Positions 1 to 5,097 of a DNA stretch of 5,097 nucleotides are shown in pieces (the stretch's first letter is position 1; every line of letters starts with the position of its first letter). Origin of the DNA: Limnohabitans sp. (GTDB taxonomy: Bacteria > Pseudomonadota > Gammaproteobacteria > Burkholderiales > Burkholderiaceae_C); NCBI GenBank assembly GCA_015657605.1, contig JACDQO010000418.1, positions 1 to 5,097 of the forward strand, given 5' to 3'. The notes under the pieces are model-generated. The model had not been told where the DNA came from and made no database searches. It was given only the letters and a program-made list of their open reading frames with translations. Both the position numbers and the translations under genes were made by a program.

Positions 1-282
1 AATGAAGGCCTTCGCCGCGCACCGGGTCGATGGCAAAAAGCCGATGTCGGCCTCGTCGGCGCGCACGCACTGCACCGATGCGTCGGCCTTTTGGAACACG
101 CGCCATTCAATGTCCAAGCCCAGCTGGGCTGCCAGTTTGCGCGACAGGTCGGCCGAGATGCCCGAGGGCTCACCCGCCGCATCGAGCCCAGCCAACACCG
201 GGTTGCCCAGGTTGATGGCCACGCGCAAAACGCCGTGGGGTGCAATGAGGGATGCCAAAGGCGATGCGGATGGATGGCTCAT
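1..282 (-). CDS. Solute-binding-protein-like (SBP_bac_3-type) gene, partial, frameshifted near the left edge
   Basis: This is the N-terminal part (about 94 residues) of a protein resembling the extracellular solute-binding protein family 3, which in ABC importers binds amino acids or similar small ligands. The opening lobe reads HGVLRVAINLGNPVLAG (residues 16-32), followed by GEPSGISADLSRKLAAQLGL, the usual first strand and helix of the fold. The expected strand ADIGF-(F)A-IDPVRGEGLH follows, but it is split between two frames: reading stays open to ADIGF at residue 82, and IDPVRGEGLH is in the next frame. One extra base in the run of five T (positions 35-39) restores it. I chose ATG at 282; an in-frame ATG at 318 would add 12 residues. 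Neither has a good ribosome binding site. No hydrophobic signal peptide is visible from either start, so the protein may act in the cytoplasm or the true start may differ. The gene continues past position 1. It follows the dehalogenase gene in the same direction; its ligand is unknown. Confidence 0.72.
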   Translation of the reverse strand, partial: MSHPSASPLASLIAPHGVLRVAINLGNPVLAGLDAAGEPSGISADLSRKLAAQLGLDIEWRVFQKADASVQCVRADEADIGFLPSTRCAAKAFI

Positions 283-321
283 GGAAATCTTTGCAAATGG
301 CGGGTTCAACGATGACATTCT

Positions 322-346
322 AAAAAACCAAGCCGTGCAAGTGGCT
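322..346 (-). terminator. Weak candidate intrinsic terminator after the dehalogenase gene
   Basis: On the minus strand, AGCC (346-343), an 8-base loop and GGCT (334-331) form a 4-bp stem, followed after TGG by six T (327-322). The stem is short, so this may only attenuate. The same T run is followed by TAGAAT (322-317), a 5/6 match to a -10 box, although no convincing -35 is at the right distance. The 89-bp gap (283-371) could therefore hold the end of the selD-cupin-dehalogenase unit and a promoter for the next gene. Nothing else is seen in this gap. Confidence 0.25.
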
Positions 347-371
347 GACAAGCGGCGGTCAGATCGGTGCT

Positions 372-1070
372 TTAACCCAAGACCTTCAGCACTTCGCCCA
401 AGTCGCGGCCTGTGTGTTGCGGTGCCGGGCCAATGGCCTCGGGCGGCAGGCCCTGGCGGTTGATCCACAGTGTGTTGAAGCCAAACCAGGTAGCGCCCAG
501 CGCGTCCCAAGCGTTGCTCGAGACAAACAGCACTTCGGTGGGTGCAATGCCAAAGTGGTCTTGCACCAGTTGGTAGCTGGTGGGCGTGGTCTTGAACTGG
601 CGCACGCTGTCCACCGACAGGACCGCATCGAGCAGCTCGCTCATGCCCGCACTGTGCACGGCCGACTGCAGCATCTCGGGGCTGCCGTTCGACAAAATCG
701 CTGTGGCCACGCTGCGCTGACGCAGTGCCTGCAGCACGCCCAGGTTTTCCGGGAAGGCCGTGAGCTCGGCGTATTGCGCCATCAGTGCGTCTTCATTTGC
801 GTGGGTGTGCACCAAGCCCAAACGCGCCAGCGCATACAGCAGCGATGCGCGCGTGATGTCCCAAAAAGATTGGTAGTGCTTGCTGCCCTTTGGATCGGGG
901 TCACTCAGCGAAATCAGGCGCGTGTACTCGATCTGTTTGTCGCGCCACAGCACCGACAGCGCCGCGCCCTGGCCGGGGTACAGCTTTTCGGCCAAAGCGC
1001 CAATTGAATACACATCGAACAGCGTGCCGTAGGCGTCGAACACCACCACTCGGATGTTGGGGTTCGTCAT
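372..1070 (-). CDS. Haloacid dehalogenase, type II (HAD superfamily hydrolase)
   Basis: A complete 232-residue protein of the L-2-haloacid dehalogenase type (type II), which hydrolyses the carbon-halogen bond of short 2-haloacids through an aspartyl ester intermediate; length fits the family. HAD motif I is FDAYGTLFD, with the predicted nucleophile D12 and T16. WRDKQIEY carries R43, the expected halide/carboxylate-binding arginine. Motif II is ILSNGSP with S127. K160 (QFKTTP) and Y166 match the motif III lysine and its partner. FVSSNAWDALGA gives S184, N186 and D189. Thus the full catalytic set known from L-DEX-type enzymes is present, and the enzyme should be active as a hydrolase, though a natural halogenated substrate is not implied. 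I chose ATG at 1070 because [15 protein letters not shown] is typical; an upstream GTG-type extension to 1103 lies inside the cupin gene. Its ATGA start overlaps the cupin stop by 4 bases, indicating translational coupling. The stop is TAA. Confidence 0.9.
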   Translation of the reverse strand: MTNPNIRVVVFDAYGTLFDVYSIGALAEKLYPGQGAALSVLWRDKQIEYTRLISLSDPDPKGSKHYQSFWDITRASLLYALARLGLVHTHANEDALMAQYAELTAFPENLGVLQALRQRSVATAILSNGSPEMLQSAVHSAGMSELLDAVLSVDSVRQFKTTPTSYQLVQDHFGIAPTEVLFVSSNAWDALGATWFGFNTLWINRQGLPPEAIGPAPQHTGRDLGEVLKVLG

Positions 1071-1746
1071 GCCAGATGCCCGGTTTTCACCAAGATCAAA
1101 CAACCTTCGCGGCTAAACGGTTGGTGCTGGCTCATGTGCGGGCTGCGCAGCCAGCTGCCTGCGGGGTAGTCGCCGTGCTCGTCCGAGAACACGCCTTCGA
1201 CCACCAAGATCTCTTCGCCGCCCCAATGCCGGTGCGGGTTGAAAAACGTCTGCGGTGCCCAGCGCACCAGTGCGGTGTTTTGGGTCTCGAAGGTGTTCAG
1301 CGGCAAGACCTTCAAGCCCTCCACCATGCCCTGACGCCACTCGCTGCGGTGTGTGTCGATGACCACGCGTTCGTTGTCGCGTGGGTCCAGGTGGCGCAGC
1401 TTCACAAACAGGGTGCAGCCTTCGGGTGAAGACGGCGCGTGTGCGCTGCCCACTGGGTTCTTGATGTAAGTGCCGGGGCCGTAGATGCCGTGCTCGTCGT
1501 GCAGCGTGCCTTCGAGCACCAAATTTCTTCGCCCCCGCCGTGGGTGTGGCTGGCAAAGGCCGAGCCGGGCGCATAACGCACGATGGAGGTGGCACGCGCC
1601 ACTTCGCCCCCGTCGCGCTCGAGCATGCGACGCGACACGCCGGATGAGGGGGAGTCCACCCAATCCAGCGAGGGGCTGTGCACGATGCAGCGCTGGGTCA
1701 GGTCCGCGTTCAGTGTGATGGTGTGGGTGAGGTGTTCGGTGGTCAT
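1067..1746 (-). CDS. Two-domain ChrR-type cupin protein, broken by a one-base frameshift
   Basis: The reconstructed protein has 226 residues and two tandem cupin domains of the ChrR (anti-sigma factor C-terminal) type, small beta-barrels that usually bind a metal ion. Domain 1 shows the classical motif G-x5-HxH-x3-E-x6-G: G61, H67, H69, E73, G80, with H103 as the likely fourth ligand (NPVGSAH). Domain 2 repeats it as [15 protein letters not shown] with H172, H174, E178, and H204. There is no visible zinc-binding anti-sigma N-terminal domain and no adjacent sigma factor gene, so an anti-sigma role is unlikely; an enzymatic or sensor role is open. As written, the reading frame from ATG 1746 goes wrong after GGGEEI (residue 75), while [10 protein letters not shown] and everything after it lies in the next frame; one extra T near 1521-1523 gives EEILVLEG, matching the second repeat. 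AAGGA (1752-1748) precedes the ATG by only one base. It starts 14 bp after selD and overlaps the dehalogenase start by 4 bases. Confidence 0.82.
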
Positions 1747-1760
1747 GTCCTTGGAGCCGC

Positions 1761-4123
1761 TCAGGTTTTCAGCAGCACCGGCTCGATCGCCTCACCTTGC
1801 GCGGTGATGCGGCCGATGACGGCGGTGTGCGGGTAGCCTGCAGCTTTGAGCGCCTGCACGCAGGCAGCAGCTTGCGCTGCGGGCACGCTGGCCAGCAGGC
1901 CACCTGCGGTCTGTGGGTCAAACAGCAATGGGTAGCGCGGGTCGCCCACAAATTCGTCGGCGTTGCGCAGGCGCGGCGCAGGCGCACATTGGCCGGCTGC
2001 AAAGAGCTGACGATGCCGGCCTGAACGCAGTCCACCGCGCCGTCGAGCAGCGGCAGGGTGCTCATGTTCAGCTCGGCATCCACATTTGAAGGGCGCGTCA
2101 TTTCTACCAGGTGGCCCAGCAGGCCAAAGCCGGTCAGGTCGGTGCAGGCGGTGGCGCCGTGCGCGCGCAAAATGGCGGCGCCCGATTGGTTGGAGAGCAC
2201 CATCGACTTGAGCGCCGCATCGATCCAGCGGCCCTTGGCGGCGTAGCGGGCATGCGCGGCAAACAAGGTGCCGGTGCCAATCGGCTTGGTCAGCAGCAGC
2301 ACATCGCCCGGCTGCATGCCGCCTTTGCGCATCACGCTGTCCATCTTTTCGTCGATCAGTCCATTGATGGCAAAGCCCAAGGCCAGCTCGGCGCCCTCGC
2401 CCGTGTGCCCGCCCACCAAGGCGCAGCCCGCGGCGTTCAGCACCTCGATCGCACCGCCCATCATTTGGGTCAGCAGGTCTTCCACCTTGCTTTCCAGGCC
2501 CGGCGGCACGGTGACCACGGCGGTGGCGGTTTGCGGCTCGCCCCCCATCGCAAAGATATCGCCCAGCGCGTGGTTGGCCGCCACCTTGCCAAACAAATAG
2601 GGGTCGTCGATGAACGCTCGGAAAAAGTCGACCGTTTGCACCACAGCCATACCCGGCGGCATGCGCACCACGGCAGCGTCGTCCGGCGAATGCAGGCCAA
2701 TCAGCACATCTGGCCGCTCCACGGGCTGCAAGCTGCCCAAAGCGCGGGACAAGATGTTGGCGCCGACTTTGGCGCCACAGCCTCCGCAGCGCATGGCGAT
2801 GGCCGAGATGGCTTGCAGCGACTCTTCCGACGTCAAGCTCAAGCGCGTGGTGGGCGCTTTGCCCCGGGCCTGAATGTCTTTGAGCATTTGGCCCAGGGTG
2901 TTCATGGCTTGTCGCACATGGGCCAAGGGCGAGGGGTGGCCCGCGTTGTCCATGGCGGGCAATTGGTTGAAGCGCCGCATGAAGTCCCGGTCGATCCGGT
3001 CTTTCCAGCGCCAAACCCAATCTCCCCCAAACCCCAAAGAACCGCGTGAGCCCACGGCATAACGGTTACCGGTCGAAATCAAGGCCAGCCAGTGGCGTTG
3101 TGGCGTGTAGGCCAATAACTTTTGCCCACGCAAAGTGCGTCGCAAATTGGTGGCCAGGGGTTTGGCCATGCGCACCGCAAAAACCCCGGCTTTTTCGAGG
3201 GGGCGATCCACAAAAGAAGCCACATCCCCCGCGGCAAAGACCAAAGGATCGTTCAGGCTCTGCAGTTGAGGATGGACCAGGATGAAGCCTTGGGCATCCA
3301 AGGCCAGGCCCGTGCTTTGCAGCCAAGCAGGGCCACCCGCCTGCGTGACCCACATGGTTTCATCGGCGTCAAAGGTGCGGCCGTCACGGGTGTGCAGGCA
3401 ACCGGGCGAGACTTGCACCACCTCGGCATGGGGGTGCACCTCCACGTTGCGCTCTTGCAGCACCTGCACAAACCGTGCACGCACGCCCGGGTTGTGCGTG
3501 GGCAAGATGGTCTCGCCCGACGTCAACAGCACAAATTTCAGGTCTTCGGGGTTGCGCCCCAGGGCCTTGAGTTCAAGGCGCAGTCGGTATTGCATCGACA
3601 GCACCAGTTCCACGCCCCCAGCGCCGCCGCCCACCACCGCGATCGTCATGCGGCCCCGGTGTGATGGCCACTGACGCGCCTTGTCCAGCAGGGCCAACCA
3701 GCGTTGGTTGAACTGTGCAATCGGCTTGACCGGTGTGGCCAGCGCTTGCGCGCCCTCGATGTTTTGCACTTTCGGGGTCGAACCGGTGTTGATGGACAAC
3801 AGGTCGTAAGCCACAGGCGGGCGGTTGGCACAGATCACCCGTTGATTTTGGCGGTCGATGCCCACCACCGCATCCCGGTAAAAACGGGCACCCGCAAAGG
3901 CACACAAGCGGCCCAGGTCGATGTGGACTTCGTCAAAGCTGTAATGCCCCGAGATGTACCCCGGCAACATGCCCGAGTAAGGCGTGTCGATGTCGGTGCA
4001 GATCAAGGTGAGGCGAACCCCTGGCTCAGGCTGCATGGCGAACATGCGCAGCACGCCCACATGGCTGTGGCCGCCGCCAACCAACACCAAGTCGCGCAGC
4101 ACGGGTTGAGGGGTAGATTGCAT
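1761..4123 (-). CDS. selD: Selenide, water dikinase SelD fused to N-terminal FAD/NAD(P) oxidoreductase; C-terminal frameshift
   Basis: A reconstructed 787-residue fusion. Residues 1-395 are a pyridine nucleotide-disulfide oxidoreductase-like domain of the kind found N-terminal to SelD (TIGR03169): FAD-binding LVGGGHSH (14-21), NAD(P)-binding [11 protein letters not shown] (163-173) and FAAGDVA (296-302). Its four cysteines (C42, C74, C98, C242) form no CxxC or CxxxxC pair, so it lacks a classical redox disulfide. After a linker (about 395-440) comes SelD, which makes selenophosphate from selenide and [13 protein letters not shown] with C449 and K452, equivalent to E. coli Cys17 and Lys20, while the dispensable Cys19 is Ala; then [27 protein letters not shown] and [11 protein letters not shown]. 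After residue 718 the frame breaks: the conserved ending [20 protein letters not shown] to LLKT is in the next frame, restored by one extra base at 1970-1971. Without it translation ends at 1769 with a wrong 66-residue tail. ATG 4123 fits the family start; a GTG at 4201 is possible. Neither start has a clear ribosome binding site. It leads a cupin-dehalogenase operon. Confidence 0.93.
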
Positions 4124-4148
4124 TCTCAGAGGGTCCAGGGTTTGACTT

Positions 4149-4162
4149 GCACCCACAGGTGC
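4149..4162. repeat. Short perfect hairpin in the selD upstream leader
   Basis: GCACC (4149-4153) pairs perfectly with GGTGC (4158-4162) around a CACA loop. It lies 26 bp upstream of the selD ATG. With no T run after it on the minus strand it is not an intrinsic terminator; it could be a leader structure or chance in GC-rich DNA. Confidence 0.3.
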
Positions 4163-4164
4163 CC

Positions 4165-4183
4165 GGCTGCTGGGTTCACAGCC
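4165..4183. repeat. Second short hairpin in the selD upstream leader
   Basis: GGCTG (4165-4169) pairs with CAGCC (4179-4183) around a 9-base loop, only 2 bp from the preceding hairpin. If transcription of selD starts in the AT-rich stretch further right, both would be in its 5' untranslated leader. A match to any known riboswitch is not recognised. Confidence 0.25.
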
Positions 4184-4205
4184 ACCGCCCAAGTGTGCCA
4201 CCAGA

Positions 4206-4234
4206 TTGAACAGGGGAAAGTGTCACCTTTTGAT
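4206..4234 (+). promoter_or_regulatory. Candidate sigma-70-like promoter for the arsS-like gene
   Basis: TTGAAC (4206-4211) and TTTGAT (4229-4234) are separated by 17 bp, which would start transcription around 4241 and leave a leader of about 50 nt. The -35 matches consensus at 4 of 6 bases and the -10 at 4 of 6. It sits in the AT-rich part of the intergenic region. Spacing is ideal but the boxes are weak. Confidence 0.25.
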
Positions 4235-4262
4235 CTGATGTAACGTATTGAATTCAGAATCA
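4231..4262. repeat. Imperfect inverted repeat around an 8-bp palindrome, possible operator
   Basis: TGATCTGA (4231-4238) is mirrored by TCAGAATCA (4254-4262), whose reverse complement TGATTCTGA differs by one extra T. The right arm overlaps the palindrome TGAATTCA (4249-4256). It lies just downstream of the candidate -10 box, where a repressor could act. The similarity is short and no regulator is known. Confidence 0.25.
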
Positions 4263-4275
4263 AGCCATTTTGACC

Positions 4276-4279
4276 AGGA
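4276..4279 (+). promoter_or_regulatory. Ribosome binding site of the arsS-like gene
   Basis: AGGA lies 10 bases before the ATG at 4290. It is the only purine-rich Shine-Dalgarno-like element close to this start and supports the choice of start. Confidence 0.5.
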
Positions 4280-4289
4280 ACCCCCTTCC

Positions 4290-5097
4290 ATGCACCCCAC
4301 GTACCCGCTTTTGAAGGCCACCGACTTTCCGCCGATTCGCCGCAAAACCCTGGACACCTTGCAGGTCAACCTGGGCTACAAATGCAACCAAAGTTGTTTG
4401 CATTGCCATGTGGGGGCCGGCCCTAACCGGACGGAAATGATGGACGCGGCCACCATCGATGCGGTGCTGGCGGTGTTGGCGCGCCGAAACATCCAGACGC
4501 TGGACCTGACCGGCGGTGCACCCGAACTCAACGAGGGTTTTCGGTCTTTGGTGGTGCGTGCGCGGGCTTTGGGTGTGCGCGTCATTGACCGCTGCAACCT
4601 GACCATCCTGAGTGAACCCGGCCAAGAGGGTTTGGCCGAATTTTTAGCTGCGAATCAAGTCGAAGTCACAGCGTCTTTGCCGTGTTATTCACCCGCCAAT
4701 GTGGACCGCCAACGGGGTGATGGTGTGTTTGACCGCAGCATTGCCGGTTTGCAGCAACTCAATGCCTTGGGCTATGGCCAAGCCTTGCACCCCGAGTTGG
4801 TTTTGAACCTGGTCTACAACCCCCAAGGGCCCTCTTTGCCGCCGCCGCAAGAGGCCTTGGAAGCAGACTACAAGCGCGAGCTGCTGGCGCATTTCGGCAT
4901 CCGGTTCAACCACCTGTTTGCCTTGACCAACATGCCGGTGCAGCGCTTTGGCAGCACCTTGGTCAGCAAAGGTCAATTTGCCACTTACATGCAGTTGTTG
5001 CGCAGCGCTTACCGTGCCGACAACCTGGACACGGTGATGTGCCGAACCCTCATCAGTGTGGATTGGCAAGGCCAGTTGTACGACTGCGACTTCAACC
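4290..5097 (+). CDS. arsS: ArsS-family radical SAM protein (arsenosugar biosynthesis type), 3' truncated
   Basis: The first 269 residues of a radical SAM protein of the ArsS family (TIGR04167, radical SAM/Cys-rich or selenoprotein). The [4Fe-4S]-binding CxxxCxxC is in NLGYKCNQSCLHCHVGAGPN with C32, C36 and C39; TLDLTGGAPELN (70-81) is the SAM-binding GGE-like segment. Further family signatures are DRCNLTIL (100-107), ASLPCYSPANVDRQRGDGVF (128-147), LVYNPQGPSLPPP and LTNMPVQRFGS. The window ends in MCRTLISVDW...YDCDFN (C251, C266), the beginning of the C-terminal domain. The remaining Cys-rich tail, where some family members carry selenocysteine, is not visible. In cyanobacteria ArsS acts with the methyltransferase ArsM in arsenosugar synthesis by adding a 5'-deoxyadenosyl group to a methylated arsenical; no arsM is seen here, so the substrate is uncertain. 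The frame is open and unbroken from ATG 4290, which has AGGA upstream. It is transcribed divergently from the selD fusion. Confidence 0.9.
   Translation, partial: MHPTYPLLKATDFPPIRRKTLDTLQVNLGYKCNQSCLHCHVGAGPNRTEMMDAATIDAVLAVLARRNIQTLDLTGGAPELNEGFRSLVVRARALGVRVIDRCNLTILSEPGQEGLAEFLAANQVEVTASLPCYSPANVDRQRGDGVFDRSIAGLQQLNALGYGQALHPELVLNLVYNPQGPSLPPPQEALEADYKRELLAHFGIRFNHLFALTNMPVQRFGSTLVSKGQFATYMQLLRSAYRADNLDTVMCRTLISVDWQGQLYDCDFN

Larger units (their letters stand above)
4124..4289. promoter_or_regulatory. Divergent intergenic region between selD and the arsS-like gene
   Basis: These 166 bp separate two genes read outward, so promoters for both should lie here. The half next to the radical SAM gene (about 4203-4275) is clearly richer in A and T than the surrounding coding sequence, as expected of promoters. 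The half next to selD is GC-rich and holds two short hairpins that would fall in the selD leader. I found no convincing sigma-70 pair reading toward selD. No regulator gene is seen nearby. Confidence 0.6.

Noticed and set aside
1515..1530. Programmed -1 frameshifting as an explanation of the cupin and other frame breaks
   Set aside because: A slippery heptamer AAATTTG exists in the cupin gene but is out of phase with the incoming frame; the other two sites are not good slippery sequences, and these families are not known to use frameshifting.
2111..3049. A 312-codon open frame on the plus strand, and other long plus-strand frames at 414-1007, 890-1429 and 3122-3664
   Set aside because: They lie antisense to strongly supported genes with conserved motifs, have no recognisable family features, and are expected in GC-rich DNA.
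4124..4201. A GTG start at 4201 extending SelD by 26 residues
   Set aside because: The added residues (MAHLGGGCEP...) do not resemble the family, lie in the intergenic region with hairpins, and have no ribosome binding site; ATG 4123 matches where the flavoprotein domain begins.
4250..4255. GAATTC restriction-type palindrome
   Set aside because: A six-base palindrome alone has no meaning; it is only mentioned as part of the larger inverted repeat.
4260..5069. Minus-strand open frames at 4260-4625 and 4689-5069
   Set aside because: They are shadows of the radical SAM gene, whose plus-strand frame is continuous and carries the CxxxCxxC cluster motif.
1..5097. A wholly new defence system, mobile element or CRISPR-like array
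   Set aside because: All genes belong to recognisable metabolic families; no transposase, integrase, tandem repeat array, tRNA or att-like duplication was seen.

Overview
This GC-rich window looks like a chromosomal fragment of a betaproteobacterium, most likely Burkholderiales and probably Comamonadaceae-like. That guess rests on recognised protein families, base composition and gene style; no marker gene is present. It holds five genes. Four lie on the minus strand and read leftward from about 4123 to the left edge. The fifth reads rightward from 4290 and runs off the right edge. No RNA gene, insertion sequence, CRISPR array or prophage gene was seen.

Layout, in order of transcription on the minus strand: (1) a selD fusion gene (4123 to 1761), with an N-terminal FAD/NAD(P)-dependent oxidoreductase domain joined to selenide, water dikinase, the maker of selenophosphate; (2) after 14 bp, a two-domain ChrR-type cupin protein (1746 to 1067); (3) with a 4-base ATGA overlap, a type II haloacid dehalogenase-like HAD hydrolase (1070 to 372); (4) after an 89-bp gap with a weak hairpin and T-run, the start of a solute-binding-protein-like gene (282 to the left edge). 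Genes 1 to 3 look like one transcription unit. Divergent from selD, across a 166-bp intergenic region, is a radical SAM gene of the ArsS family (arsenosugar biosynthesis radical SAM protein, a family known to include selenoproteins). Its Cys-rich C-terminus is outside the window.

The clearest sequence anomaly is that three of the five genes (solute-binding-like gene, cupin, selD) are each broken by one apparent missing base. In every case the downstream family motifs resume in the frame that one extra base would restore. Two sites are short T runs and one is a CC (all on the coding strand). This pattern fits homopolymer under-calling in the assembly better than three independent mutations, but sequence alone cannot exclude real gene decay.

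Biologically, the pairing of a selenophosphate synthetase fusion with a divergent ArsS-family radical SAM gene, and a tightly coupled cupin and dehalogenase behind selD, is the most interesting context. It suggests selenium or metalloid metabolism, but the link is inferred from position only.
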